From: DASWLF01 sp963768765
Lineage (GTDB): Bacteria; Desulfobacterota; Desulfobaccia; Desulfobaccales; 0-14-0-80-60-11
Length of the DNA stretch: 64,000 nt
Assembly (NCBI GenBank): GCA_963768765.1
Contig: CAVYJK010000028.1
Coordinates: 62,001-126,000, forward strand
Reading direction: 5' to 3'
Shown: piece after piece, positions 26,462-35,428 of the stretch
Layout: each line of letters opens with the position of its first letter
How positions within the stretch are numbered: the first letter of the stretch is position 1
Program-made: the position numbers and the translations under genes
Notes under the pieces: model-generated
Databases searched by the model: none
What the model was told of the DNA's origin: nothing
The model's input: only the letters and a program-made list of their open reading frames with translations

Positions 26462-26993
26462 AGGTTTCCAGCAAGCCCTCGGGCGGGGAAACCCTGACAA
26501 AGCCCTCTTGAAGATTGATCTCCAGCACCACTTCTTCCACGGCGGGCAGCAATACCTCCCGCCGGTTAAGCCGCACTACATAGACATCATGGGCCGGCGT
26601 GGGGATTACTTCTGCCAAATACCCCAGCAGGGCCCCGTCTGCGGCTTGATAAACCGGCAGGCCCAACACCTGGAACCAGTAGTATTCTCCCGGCGGCAGC
26701 TGGGGGAAACGCCGGCGGTCCCCCTTAACCGCCTGCCCGGCCAGCTGCTCCGCCTGTTCCCGGGTGTCGATACCTTGGAGGTAGAGCAGGATCTGGTTCT
26801 TGAACTTCTCTGCCTTCAGCACCTGATAGTCTTGGCCGCCGATGGTGACCTCTCCCAAAGCGGCAAAGACCTCCGGGTCAGTGGTGGCGGCCTCGGCATC
26901 GGCGCGCACCTTCAGGGCGCCCCGGATACCGTGGGCGCCCGAAACCTGTCCCAGGCCAATCAAATGGGGTGGGGATCCGTGCTCCCTACTCAA
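26451..26993 (-). CDS. rimM: Ribosome maturation factor RimM
   Basis: RimM assists maturation of the 30S head. It has the N-terminal barrel LIGLGQVSGAHGIRGALKVR and the PRC-barrel segment YYWFQVLGLPVYQAADGALLGYLAEVIPTPAHDVYVV. The likely TTG start (26993) overlaps the khpA stop by eight bases; TTG 26963 is an alternative. At 180 residues the length is normal. Confidence 0.94.
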   Translation of the reverse strand: MSREHGSPPHLIGLGQVSGAHGIRGALKVRADAEAATTDPEVFAALGEVTIGGQDYQVLKAEKFKNQILLYLQGIDTREQAEQLAGQAVKGDRRRFPQLPPGEYYWFQVLGLPVYQAADGALLGYLAEVIPTPAHDVYVVRLNRREVLLPAVEEVVLEINLQEGFVRVSPPEGLLETYAD

Positions 26994-27216
26994 TGATCTC
27001 CAAAACCGCCCTTTTACGAATCTTGGTGGAGGCGGCGCTGAGAATGGTGCGCATGGCCCGGGCGGTACGCCCTTGCTTGCCGATCACCTTCCCCAGATCT
27101 TCTTTGGCCACCTTCAGTTCAATGACCGAGGTCTGCTCCCCTTCGATTTCGTTGACCTGCACCTGTTCAGGGTTATCTACCAGTGCCTGCGCGATGAACT
27201 TCACCAATTCCTTCAT
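26986..27216 (-). CDS. khpA: KH-domain RNA-binding protein KhpA
   Basis: KhpA is a small global RNA-binding protein. The single KH domain has the loop VIGKQGRTARAMRTIL. ATG 27216 is preferred over the GTG at 27225 because a GAGGTGG ribosome binding site lies six bases before it and the product is then the usual 76 residues. It lies between rpsP and rimM, its normal place. Confidence 0.94.
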   Translation of the reverse strand: MKELVKFIAQALVDNPEQVQVNEIEGEQTSVIELKVAKEDLGKVIGKQGRTARAMRTILSAASTKIRKRAVLEIIE

Positions 27217-27275
27217 TGTAGCCACCTCTGTCAGGGGATGGGGCGATCAACCTCCCCCTGGGCCGGTGCGCCTGG

Positions 27276-27533
27276 TTACTGGGCGGCCGCAGCTGTCGCG
27301 GCTTGCCGCTTCAGGAGACTGGCCACGGTGTCGGTGGGGGTGGCGCCGCGGCTCAGCCAGAGCGACAGCAGCTCCTCCTTCACCATAACCGCGGCCGGTT
27401 CCTGGCGCGGATCGTAGGTTCCGATGATTTCCAGGAATCTTCCGTCCCGGGGAGACTCACTGTTGCTCACCACGATGCGATAAAACGGGCGCTTCTTGGC
27501 GCCATAACGGGCCAGCCGGATTCGTAAGGCCAT
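27276..27533 (-). CDS. rpsP: 30S ribosomal protein S16
   Basis: S16 is needed for assembly of the 30S subunit. ALRIRLARYGAKKRPFYRIV and GRFLEIIGTYDP are diagnostic. The 85-residue length is normal; the tail is alanine-rich (QAATAAAAQ). It is the first gene of the rpsP-khpA-rimM-trmD-rplS-rnhB-yraN-rsmI run. Confidence 0.97.
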   Translation of the reverse strand: MALRIRLARYGAKKRPFYRIVVSNSESPRDGRFLEIIGTYDPRQEPAAVMVKEELLSLWLSRGATPTDTVASLLKRQAATAAAAQ

Positions 27534-27561
27534 GAGCGCTGCTTATTCCTCCTTAGGTTTG

Positions 27562-27757
27562 GTTTGTGGGGGGAGGGCCAGGGATTTCATCCCTGCCCTC
27601 CCCCCACGCCCCCCTCCCAACCCGCTTAACGGGGCTGGGAAGGCTGGGCCTGCGGCCCAGACTTCCCATGCCCTAAACCATAAGGGATTGGGGGTGGGGG
27701 TTTGGGGGAGGGATTGTAAGTGGCCGTGGGCCCTTAGCCCCCTCCTCCAAAAATCTT
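27562..27757. repeat. G/C-rich gene-end palindromes between rpsP and ffh
   Basis: A long hairpin GGGGGGAGGGCCAGGGAT...ATCCCTGCCCTCCCCCC (27568-27607) is followed by CCCCTCCCAACCCG...CGGGGCTGGGAAGG and CTGGGCCTGCGGCCCAG (27646-27662). A partial inverse unit follows at 27690-27752, directly at the ffh stop. Confidence 0.65.
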
Positions 27758-29092
27758 TTAAAAAAACTTCATGGGGAACGCGCCTCTCCCCTTTTTGCCT
27801 CCCTGGGTCACCTGTTTGATCATCTTCTGGGTCATGGCGAAGTTCTTCAGCAGGCGGTTGACGTCCTGCACCGTGGTGCCGCTCCCTTGGGCGATGCGCC
27901 GCCGGCGGCTGCCATTGATGATCTGGTGCTCGGCCCGCTCCTCGGGGGTCATGGAATTGATGATGGCCTCCACCCTTTTGAGCTCCCGGTCATCCGGTTT
28001 CAAATCTTTCAAGGCCTTGGCCTGGCCCAACCCCGGAATCATGCTGAGCAACTGGTCCACGGAGCCCATCTTTTTAAGCTGGCGCAACTGGTCCCGGAAG
28101 TCGTTTAGGGTGAAGGCCTCCTGGCGCAGCTTCTTTTCCAGGGCCTGGACCTGCTCGGCGTCAAAGGCCTCCTGGGCCTTTTCGATGAGGGTGAGGACGT
28201 CCCCCATGCCCAGGATGCGGGAGGCCAGGCGGTCCGGGTGAAAGACTTCCAGGGCGTCCAGCTTTTCGCCCACCCCCAGGAACTTGATGGGCCGGCCGAT
28301 GACTTCCCGCATGGAAAGGGCGGCGCCGCCCCGGGCGTCGCCTTCGATCTTGGTGAGGATCACCCCGGTGAGGGTCAGGAGGTCGTGGAACCTCTGGCCC
28401 ACCTGCACCGCGTCCTGCCCGGTCATGGCGTCGGCCACCAGGAGGATTTCGCGGGGGGCGGTCTTCTCCCTGATGGCCTTGAGCTCCGCCATCAAGGGGG
28501 CGTCGATGTGCAGCCGCCCGGCGGTATCCAGGATCACCGTGTCGTAGCCCGCGGTGTAAGCCGCTTCCATGGCCGCGGCGGCGATGGCCACCGGGTTCTC
28601 TCCCGGCTCCGTGGGGTGGACGGCCACGCCGGTCTCGGCGCCCAGGCGTTTGAGCTGCTCGATGGCCGCCGGCCGCTGCACGTCGGCGGGCACCAGATAC
28701 GGCTGGCGCCCCTGGCTCTTGAGGCGCCGGGCCAATTTCCCCGCGGTGGTGGTCTTACCGGAGCCCTGCAACCCAACCAGCATGAGGGCCACCGGCGGGC
28801 GGCCCGCGAGGTCCAGGCGGGGCGACTCGCCGCCCAGGAGCCCGGTGAGCTCCTCGTGGACAATCTTCACCACCTGCTGGGCCGGGGTCAGGGACCGCAT
28901 CACTTCTTCCCCCACCGCCCGTTCCCGGATGCGGTCGATGAAGGCCTTGGTGACCTTGTAGTTGACGTCGGCCTCCAGGAGGGCCAGGCGCACCTCGCGC
29001 AGGGCCTCGTTGACGTCGGCCTCGGTGAGTTTGCCCCGGCCCCTCAGCTTCTTGAAGACCGCGGCCAGCTTGTCGGATAAGCGATCAAACAT
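27758..29092 (-). CDS. ffh: Signal recognition particle protein Ffh
   Basis: Ffh is the GTPase that binds signal sequences and targets membrane proteins. It has the P-loop GLQGSGKTTTAGKLA, DTAGRLHID and TKIEGDARGGAAL, followed by the methionine-rich M domain (QLRQLKKMGSVDQLLSMIPG, RRRIAQGSGTTVQDVNRLLK). The length of 444 residues is normal. It begins the long minus-strand housekeeping run. Confidence 0.97.
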   Translation of the reverse strand: MFDRLSDKLAAVFKKLRGRGKLTEADVNEALREVRLALLEADVNYKVTKAFIDRIRERAVGEEVMRSLTPAQQVVKIVHEELTGLLGGESPRLDLAGRPPVALMLVGLQGSGKTTTAGKLARRLKSQGRQPYLVPADVQRPAAIEQLKRLGAETGVAVHPTEPGENPVAIAAAAMEAAYTAGYDTVILDTAGRLHIDAPLMAELKAIREKTAPREILLVADAMTGQDAVQVGQRFHDLLTLTGVILTKIEGDARGGAALSMREVIGRPIKFLGVGEKLDALEVFHPDRLASRILGMGDVLTLIEKAQEAFDAEQVQALEKKLRQEAFTLNDFRDQLRQLKKMGSVDQLLSMIPGLGQAKALKDLKPDDRELKRVEAIINSMTPEERAEHQIINGSRRRRIAQGSGTTVQDVNRLLKNFAMTQKMIKQVTQGGKKGRGAFPMKFF

Positions 29093-29099
29093 TTAAATA

Positions 29100-29450
29100 C
29101 CGTTTTGGGTTTTTCGTTTTTGGTTTTTCTCCCCCCTTTTCTAAAGGGGGGTCGGGGGGGATTAAAATAAGCTATCGATAATCCCCCTAAATCCCCCTTT
29201 AAAAAAGGGGGACTTTTCTTTTCTCGTTCCCAGGCTCCTGCCGGGGAACGGACACTTCCGGCGAACCTCCGGTTCGTCGTCCCAGATTAATAATATCGCG
29301 GATATCGCCATTCTTGCCAAGCGGAGCCTGGCTTCCAATCCCCGTTCCCCAGCAGGAGCCTGGGGACGATGTTAAAACCTACTATTGTAGGGGCGCACCT
29401 GCGTGTGCGCCCTCATCAGGGCGGACACATGGGTCCGCCCCTACGGAAAA
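29100..29450. repeat. Mixed repeats between ffh and rtcB
   Basis: No gene is visible. 29128-29217 is the CCCCCCTTTTCTAAAGGGGGG / CCCCCTAAATCCCCCTTT...AAAGGGGG family. 29222-29370 carries CGTTCCCAGGCTCCTG and its inverse CAGGAGCCTGGGGA around an AT-rich core. 29388-29443 is a double palindrome with GGGGCGCACCTGCGTGTGCGCCC and GGGCGGACACATGGGTCCGCCCCTAC. Confidence 0.7.
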
Positions 29451-29508
29451 TACTTCTCGCCCCAACCTGATAAATGGTCCATCATTCATTTTCTAAGGCC
29501 CACAAAAC

Positions 29509-30977
29509 CTATCCTTTAATCACGCCCAGGGGCTTCAACTTGGCCACCTTGCGGGCGATGCCGGCGCCGTGGACCACGTCCACCACGTTGGCCACGTCCT
29601 TGTAAGCCTCGGAAATCTCTTCGTCAATGGTGGCCCGGCCGGCGCCCCGGACGATGATGCCTTGCGCCGCCAGCTCCTGGACGATGGACCGCCCCTTGGC
29701 CATCTTCAGGGCCGCGTGCCGGGACATCCTGCGCCCCGCCCCGTGGCAGGTGCTGCCGAAGGTTTCCGTAAGGGCCTTCTGGGTGCCCTACCAGGACGAA
29801 GGAATACCGGCCCATGTCCCCGGGGATGAGCACCGGCTGGCCCGTCTCCCGGTAGGCCTCCGGCACCTCGGGGTGATGCGGCGGAAAGGCCCGGGTGGCC
29901 CCTTTGCGGTGGATGCAAACCTTCATTTTCTTGCCGTCCACCTCGTGGGTCTCGATCTTGGCGATGTTGTGGGCCACGTCGTAAACCAGCTCCATCCCCA
30001 GGTCCCGGGGCCCCATCTGCAACACCTGTTCGAAGGACTCCCTTACCCAGTGGGTGATCATCTGCCGGTTGGCAAAGGCGAAGTTGGCCGCGCCCGACAT
30101 GGCCGCCAGGTACTGCTTGCCCTCCGGTGAAGTCAGCGGAGCGCAGCACAGCTGCCGGTCCGGCAGCTCGATGCCGTATTTGGCGCTGGCCCTGAGCATC
30201 ACCTTGATGTAGTCCTCGCATACCTGGTGGCCCAGCCCCCGGGAGCCGGTGTGGACGATAACCGTCGCCTGATCCTTAAAGAGCCCCAATTGCCGGGCCG
30301 TGGTCTCATCATAGATTTCCTGGACATAACCCACTTCCGTGAAGTGGTTGCCGGAGCCCAGGGTGCCCAGCTGGTCCTTGCCCCGGTCCAGGGCGAACTG
30401 CGACACCATGTCGGGGTCGGCGCCCTCGATGCGGCCCCCGGCCTCTATGTGGTCGAGATCCGCGGCTGGACCCAAAGCCTTCTTGCACCGCCCAGCGGCA
30501 GCCGTCCTTCAGGACCTTCTTCAGGTTGGCGGCCGTGAGCTTCAGGTCTTTGCGCCGGGAGCCCACCCCGGAGGGAATGTTGCTGAACAGGATGTTCACC
30601 AATTCTTCCATCCGGGGCTGCACCTGGTCCCGGTGCAACTTGGTGCGCAGCAAGCGCACCCCGCAATTGATGTCGTAGCCCACGCCGCCGGGAGAGATGA
30701 TCCCTTCGTCCAGGTTGAAAGCCGCCACCCCGCCGATGGCGAAGCCGTAGCCCCAATGAATGTCGGGCATGGCCAGGGAGGGGCCCACGATGCCCGGCAG
30801 CATCGCCACGTTGGCCACCTGCTGCAGGCTCTGATCTTCCTGAATATCCGGGAGCAACTCCTGGGAGCAAAAGATGAGGCCCCGGGTGCGCATCTTGCCC
30901 TCCCGGGGGATCTCCCAGCGGTACTCGTCGATCTGCCGCAGCTTTACCGGGCTTGCCATAATTTTGAGAGGAGCCAA
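29509..30977 (-). CDS. rtcB: RNA-splicing ligase RtcB, frameshifted in two places
   Basis: RtcB joins 2',3'-cyclic phosphate RNA ends to 5'-OH ends using GTP and manganese. Three frames carry it in order: residues up to KVLKDGCRWAVQ, then DLDHIEAGGRIEGADPDMV to MGRYSFVLVG, then STCHGAGRRMSRHAALKMAKG. The metal cysteine is in GGVGYDINCGVRLL, and the guanylylated histidine is in the HGAGR motif. Each switch equals one extra base, in CCC 30471-30473 and CCC 29786-29788. Corrected length is about 480 residues, as expected. Start is probably ATG 30959. The archease gene lies directly upstream. Confidence 0.9.
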
Positions 30978-31062
30978 GCTTCGATATCTTCAGCTGACCC
31001 ATTGCCCGAGGGGCGAACCGTCGTAGGGGTCTACTGTGCCCGGCTTTTTCTCCGAGTCATCC

Positions 31063-31509
31063 TTACAGATCCAAAATCACCGTGGCCCGCCAGCCGCCAC
31101 CTTCCCGGACGATCTGTAGCTGGTGATAAGTGGCTGCTTTTACGGCGGTTTTCTCCGGATGCCGGGTGGGGTCGAAGACTTCCCCCCGAACCCTGGCCCG
31201 AAGGCGCCGGTTGGTTAACAGTTCCACCCGGAATTGGCGCCCCAGAAAACCGTCCACATCAAAAAGATAAAGCAGGTGGTTGAGCCAGTCAACCAGCAGG
31301 GCCTCCCGGTCCACCGATTCCAGGGAAATTTCCCGGGTTTCGCTTAGCTTTAAACTGCGGCGGTCCGTCAGGGTGGAGACCAGGGCCGCAGCCGCATTTT
31401 CAAAGAGCTCCGGGAGGCTCTCCCCCCAGATGCGCCAGCCCAGGTCGGCGGTGTGCGGCAACTGCCGGTACTTGGGGCGCCGGCCCCGGGGGGGGACGTC
31501 CGGGTTCAT
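31063..31509 (-). CDS. Archease, RtcB activator
   Basis: Archease speeds guanylylation and multiple turnover of RtcB. YRQLPHTADLGWRIWGESLPELFENAAAAL is the family's N-terminal block with the metal-binding aspartate. ALLVDWLNHLLYLFDVDG and VKAATYHQLQI follow. ATG 31509 with a GAGGAAAC ribosome binding site is preferred over an upstream start at 31587, giving 148 residues. Adjacent to rtcB on the same strand, the usual pairing. Confidence 0.92.
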   Translation of the reverse strand: MNPDVPPRGRRPKYRQLPHTADLGWRIWGESLPELFENAAAALVSTLTDRRSLKLSETREISLESVDREALLVDWLNHLLYLFDVDGFLGRQFRVELLTNRRLRARVRGEVFDPTRHPEKTAVKAATYHQLQIVREGGGWRATVILDL

Positions 31510-31611
31510 GCCGGAGGTTTCCTCAAAAAGTTTAATCTTACAGCTAGATTTATATCTTGCAAACAATACCTCTCCGGGGTTAGTCAATGGCCCCAGTCTT
31601 TGGCGCAGGCA

Positions 31612-32265
31612 CTATTGCCGCGCCGGTCGCCGCAGCCAGTTGCCGTCCTCCCGGGCCGCCTCCGCCCCCGCCTTAAAGGCCTGGAGGTTGGAGTCCAGGA
31701 ACTTGGGGTTGGTGCGGGTGCGAACCACCTCCAGGATGGCTTCGGCCGCCAAGGGCAGGCAACCGGTGGCCGCCAAGGCGCCCAGGAGCACCATGTTCAC
31801 CGCCAAAGGGCTCCCCGCCCGGCGGGCCAGGGCCCCGGCGTCAAAGGCCAGGAGGGCCCCCACCTGCCGGGCCAGCAGCTCCATCATCGGCGCCACCGGG
31901 GGGTACTGGGCCTTACCCGTGGCCACCGGGTAGGGCACGATGGCCGCAGTATTGGCGATGACCAGGGTCCCCCGGTGGCAGCGGTCCAGGGCCCGGAAGG
32001 CCTCCAGGGCCTCAAAGCCCAGGACCACGTCGGCCTGCCCCGGGGAGACGAGGGGGCTCACCAGGTCCCCCAGCACCACGGTGGACACCACGATGCCGCC
32101 CCGCTGGGCCATGCCGTGGGTCTCGCTCACCAGGGGGGAGAAGCCCGCGGCCAGGGCCGCCTCCCCCAGCAGACGGGACGCCAGCAGCGTCCCCTGGCCG
32201 CCCACGCCGGTGAGAAAGATGCGGAGGTTTTGGGTTTTCGGTTTTCGGTTTTCGGTGGAGGTCAT
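31612..32265 (-). CDS. iorB: Indolepyruvate:ferredoxin oxidoreductase, beta subunit
   Basis: IorB is the gamma-domain subunit of the enzyme that oxidatively decarboxylates aryl pyruvates from aromatic amino acids to aryl-acetyl-CoA. FLTGVGGQGTLLASRLLGEAAL and SETHGMAQRGGIVVSTVVLG are typical. ATG 32265 with an AGGTGAAGAG ribosome binding site is preferred; the longer frame to 32337 runs through a palindromic repeat. The codons just after the start include a small TTTTCGG tandem repeat. It follows iorA, 163 bases away. Confidence 0.92.
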   Translation of the reverse strand: MTSTENRKPKTQNLRIFLTGVGGQGTLLASRLLGEAALAAGFSPLVSETHGMAQRGGIVVSTVVLGDLVSPLVSPGQADVVLGFEALEAFRALDRCHRGTLVIANTAAIVPYPVATGKAQYPPVAPMMELLARQVGALLAFDAGALARRAGSPLAVNMVLLGALAATGCLPLAAEAILEVVRTRTNPKFLDSNLQAFKAGAEAAREDGNWLRRPARQ

Positions 32266-32277
32266 CTCTTCACCTGG

Positions 32278-32427
32278 CCTCGGCACAGGCGAGACGCCTG
32301 TGCTACCATTCATCTCTGGTGGGGATGTCGGGTCCATGGCCCGCCATCCCCAGCCCTTATACGGGTTGGGTGGGGGGTGTGGGGGGAGGGCAGGGCCGCC
32401 GGCCCTGGCCCTCCCCCCACATCTCTC
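32278..32427. repeat. Palindromic repeats between iorA and iorB
   Basis: CACAGGCGAGACGCCTGTG lies at 32284-32302. A G/C-rich hairpin GGGGGGAGGGCAGGGCCGC...CGGCCCTGGCCCTCCCCCC lies at 32379-32419, followed directly by the iorA stop. Confidence 0.65.
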
Positions 32428-34299
32428 TCACCCCCCCGCCTTCACCGGGCGGATGCAGTCGCACCACTGCACGCAGAAGGCGCAGCCGGAGCAGAGGTCC
32501 TGGTCGATGAGCATCTGGCCCGGCTCCTCGGGTTTGACGTACATGGCGGGGCAGCCGAAGTAATCCAGGCAATGGCGGCAGTCCCCGCAGGCAGCCGCCA
32601 CCTGGAAGCGGGCCTGGCGCTTCTTCCCCGTGACTCGCTGAGCGTAGAGGTGGCAGGGGGCCTGGGAAATGAGCACCCGCAGCCCGGAAGCGCTCACCGC
32701 CTCTTTGGTGGCGGCCAGGGCCTCTTTGTATTTGAAAGGGTTGATCACCCAGAGCTGTTCCACCCCCAGGGCCTTCACCACCCGGGGAATGGGGACGTGT
32801 TCCCCGGGATACCCGGGGGGCACCAGGCTCACTCCGGGGTGGGGCTGATGGCCGGTCATGGCGGTGGTGCCGTTGTCCAGGATGACCAGCAGGAAGTCGT
32901 GCTTCTGGTGCACCGCGTTGGCCAGGGCCGGCAGCCCGGAGTGGAAAAAGGTGGAGTCCCCGATGAAGGCCACCACCTTCTGGCCGGTGGACTTGGCGAT
33001 GCCGGCGCCGGTGCTGACGCTTGATCCCATGCAGATGAGAAAGTCGGCCATGGACAGCGGCGGCAACAGCCCCAGGGTGTAGCAGCCGATGTCCGTGGGA
33101 AAGATGCCTTCCAGCCCCAGGTCCTTGAGGGCGATCTTGACGGAGTAGTACATGGCCCGGTGGGGGCAGCCGGGGCAGAGATTGGGGGGCCGGTCCGGCA
33201 AAGCCCGGCCCAGCACCTCTTCCGGGGCCGGGGGCGCCGGCGGCTCATAGGGCAGACCGAAGTACCGGGCGATTTTCTCTTTCACCAGGCCGGGGTGGTA
33301 TTCATACAATCGGGAAAACAGGCCCTCGGCCTTGCCCCGGATAGGCAGGGTCAGCCCCCGGGCCTGGGCGATGCCCCGGATGCCTTCTTCCAGGAAGGGC
33401 TCCAGCTCCTCCACCACCAGCACCCGTTCCAGGGGGGCCAGAAATTTGGCGATCAGGTCCTCCGGCAGGGGATGGGTGAACCCCAACTTCAAGACCCGGA
33501 CTCTGTCCGCCAAACCCAGCTCCTGGACGGCATCGGCCACGTAACAGCCGGCCACGCCGCTGGTCACGATGCCCCAGGCGCCCCGGCCGCTGACCTGATT
33601 GAAGACGGACCCTTCGGACTCCACCCGGGCCTGGGTCTCGGCCAGCAGGAGCCGCACGTGGGCCTGGCGGGCCACCGCGGGGATCATCACTTTAGTGAAA
33701 GGATCCTTCTGGAAGAAGCCCGGGCCCGGCCGGGGGGCCAGCGGCCCCAGGGTCACGGGCCCCCGGGTGTGGTTCACCCGGGTGGTGGTCCGCAGCAGCA
33801 CCGGCAGCTTGAGCGCCTCGGAGAGGCTGAAGGCGGCCAAGGTCATCTCCTTGGCTTCCTGGGGATTGGCCGGCTCCAGCAGGGGCAGTCCCGCCATCTT
33901 GGCGTAGTAGCGATTGTCCTGCTCGTTCTGGCTGGAGAACATGGAGGGGTCGTCGGCGCTGACGATGACCAGGCCGCCCTGCACTCCCACGTAGGCCAGG
34001 GTCATGAGGGCGTCGGCGGCCACGTTCAGCCCCACGTGCTTCATGGCGCACAGGGAGCGCCAACCCGAAGCCGCGGCGCCCGCGGCCACCTCCAGGGCCA
34101 CCTTTTCATTCACCGAGTATTCAAAATAGAGGTCGGTCTGCCGGGAGATTTCGTAACAGCGGTCGCCGATCTCCGAGGCCGGGGTCCCCGGGTAGGTGCT
34201 GACCAGGGCGACCCCGGCTTCCAGGGCCCCCCGCACGATGGCCTCGTTGCCCAGAAACAGGCGCCGCTCCCCCGGCTGTCCTTTAAGCAGTTCCGACAT
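32428..34299 (-). CDS. iorA: Indolepyruvate:ferredoxin oxidoreductase, alpha subunit
   Basis: IorA carries thiamine diphosphate and iron-sulfur clusters. The N-terminal domain has LFLGNEAIVRGALEAG and STYPGTPASEIGD. The thiamine site is GDSTFFHSGLPALANAVHQ...LVILDNGTTAMTGHQ. The C-terminus (residues 570-623) is a ferredoxin domain with CGDCRHCLDYFGCP and CSGCAFCVQWC. The length of 623 residues is normal. With iorB it forms an operon for catabolism or reversible synthesis of aromatic amino acids. Confidence 0.95.
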   Translation of the reverse strand: MSELLKGQPGERRLFLGNEAIVRGALEAGVALVSTYPGTPASEIGDRCYEISRQTDLYFEYSVNEKVALEVAAGAAASGWRSLCAMKHVGLNVAADALMTLAYVGVQGGLVIVSADDPSMFSSQNEQDNRYYAKMAGLPLLEPANPQEAKEMTLAAFSLSEALKLPVLLRTTTRVNHTRGPVTLGPLAPRPGPGFFQKDPFTKVMIPAVARQAHVRLLLAETQARVESEGSVFNQVSGRGAWGIVTSGVAGCYVADAVQELGLADRVRVLKLGFTHPLPEDLIAKFLAPLERVLVVEELEPFLEEGIRGIAQARGLTLPIRGKAEGLFSRLYEYHPGLVKEKIARYFGLPYEPPAPPAPEEVLGRALPDRPPNLCPGCPHRAMYYSVKIALKDLGLEGIFPTDIGCYTLGLLPPLSMADFLICMGSSVSTGAGIAKSTGQKVVAFIGDSTFFHSGLPALANAVHQKHDFLLVILDNGTTAMTGHQPHPGVSLVPPGYPGEHVPIPRVVKALGVEQLWVINPFKYKEALAATKEAVSASGLRVLISQAPCHLYAQRVTGKKRQARFQVAAACGDCRHCLDYFGCPAMYVKPEEPGQMLIDQDLCSGCAFCVQWCDCIRPVKAGG

Positions 34300-34704
34300 G
34301 GAAAATTCCCGCTACAATAAATTCAATCAAAACGTTAATTTATAACATACGGAAAGAGATAGCACCAGGGAAAACCCGCGACCACGCGCCTTTCCCCTTG
34401 ATTTATCTCGGGAATATGTCTGGGTCCGTCCTCTTAAGAGCGCCAGGTTTGCCGCTATGGTCCCCAGCCCGTTAAAACCGGATTAACGGGGGTGGAAATG
34501 ATACGGCAAGATAGGCTCGTTGCGGGATCACGTACCAGGGGCGCCGCTTCTTTGCATCTTCAGCGGATAAAGCCGGCGCATCTTATTTAACTTCCCCGGT
34601 CAAAAAAGGCAAATGCTCCTTATTACAAAATTGTAACCACAGGAAGAGGGGAAAGAAAAGGCGGCGGCGGATAGCGGCGCAGCAGCAGCTGATGAGGGCA
34701 GCAA
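34300..34704. other. Non-coding stretch upstream of iorA
   Basis: About 400 bases with no supportable gene. The only structure seen is a perfect 8-bp hairpin CCCGTTAA-N7-TTAACGGG at 34468-34490. I compared the region by eye with cyclic-di-GMP riboswitch motifs and found no match. Confidence 0.4.
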
Positions 34705-34878
34705 CTATTCGTCTAACAGGGGCGATACGAAAGTCTTGCCGGCGCGGATGGCTTCGATGGCGGAATAGAGGGCCAGATCGGCGTCCTCTTTCAGCATGTA
34801 GCCGTCGACGCCGGTGGCCAGGGTCTGACGCAGGTATTCCTTGCTACGGTGCATGCTCAAGATCAGCAGCCGAACCCG
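34705..34878 (-). pseudogene. Remnant of a NarL-type response regulator
   Basis: About 56 codons match the C-terminal half of a receiver domain (VRLLILSMHRSKEYLRQTL, GVDGYMLKEDADLALYSAIE, AIRAGKTFVSPLLDE). The phospho-acceptor half of the receiver and the whole DNA-binding domain are missing. The sequence upstream (34880-35010) is unrelated. It ends at TAG 34707-34705. This looks like a gene fragment left by a deletion or rearrangement. Confidence 0.65.
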
Positions 34879-35025
34879 TTCATCCCAGGCCACGGGCGCG
34901 GGAGGCCTGGATGGCAGGCGAGACTGGTTACCTGCCCGGGGGAAATCAGGTGAGGGCAAGCCTCCATCCTTCTGCCAGGCCAACGGAGGGGGCTTGCCCG
35001 GCGAACTTTTGGGGCCCCGGCGCAG

Positions 35026-35427
35026 CTATCTTTTCTTGCGGCCCCCCATCCACCAGGGGATATCGGACGGCGTCTGGCTGGCGGCCCTGAACTGGGCCAA
35101 CTCGGCCCTCAGGCCGGCCAGGTCGGAGGCCAGCCGGCTCAACTCGGCAGACAGCCGGGCCGTCTCGGACTTCAGCCGGGCTGTTTCGGCTTTGGCGTTG
35201 GCGGCTTCATCTTTCAGGGGCCCAATCCAGCCCCGCAACTGGGCCGCCTCGGCCACCGCGGCCCTCAGCCCGGACTCCAGTTTATCCAGACGTTCCTTGA
35301 CCTCCGGCGGGAGTTCCTGAGGGCGGCCGATCCTGGGGGCCGTGAGGTCGGGAACTATGACGTCCAGGGGGCTGTCCGGTCTCACCTCGTCCAGGGGGTT
35401 TTCTCCGATGGTGCTGCGCTTCGCCAT
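35026..35427 (-). CDS. Coiled-coil protein, candidate partner of ParA
   Basis: The 133-residue protein begins one base after the parA stop. It has a basic N-terminus (MAKRSTIGENPLDEV), a proline-rich linker (IVPDLTAPRIGRPQELPPE) and a long coiled coil at residues 50-115 with Ala/Glu/Lys/Leu heptads (AETARLKSETARLSAELSRL). It ends in a basic tail, WWMGGRKKR. Orphan ParA ATPases that place cargo often pair with small adaptors that have a basic N-terminal peptide and a coiled coil, McdB being one example. Membership of any named family is not established here. Confidence 0.65.
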   Translation of the reverse strand: MAKRSTIGENPLDEVRPDSPLDVIVPDLTAPRIGRPQELPPEVKERLDKLESGLRAAVAEAAQLRGWIGPLKDEAANAKAETARLKSETARLSAELSRLASDLAGLRAELAQFRAASQTPSDIPWWMGGRKKR

Positions 35428-35428
35428 G

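Noticed and set aside
34300..34704. Possible cyclic-di-GMP riboswitch upstream of iorA
   Set aside because: The conserved GGGACGCAAAGCC-type core and GGTAGGTAGCGGGG element are absent.
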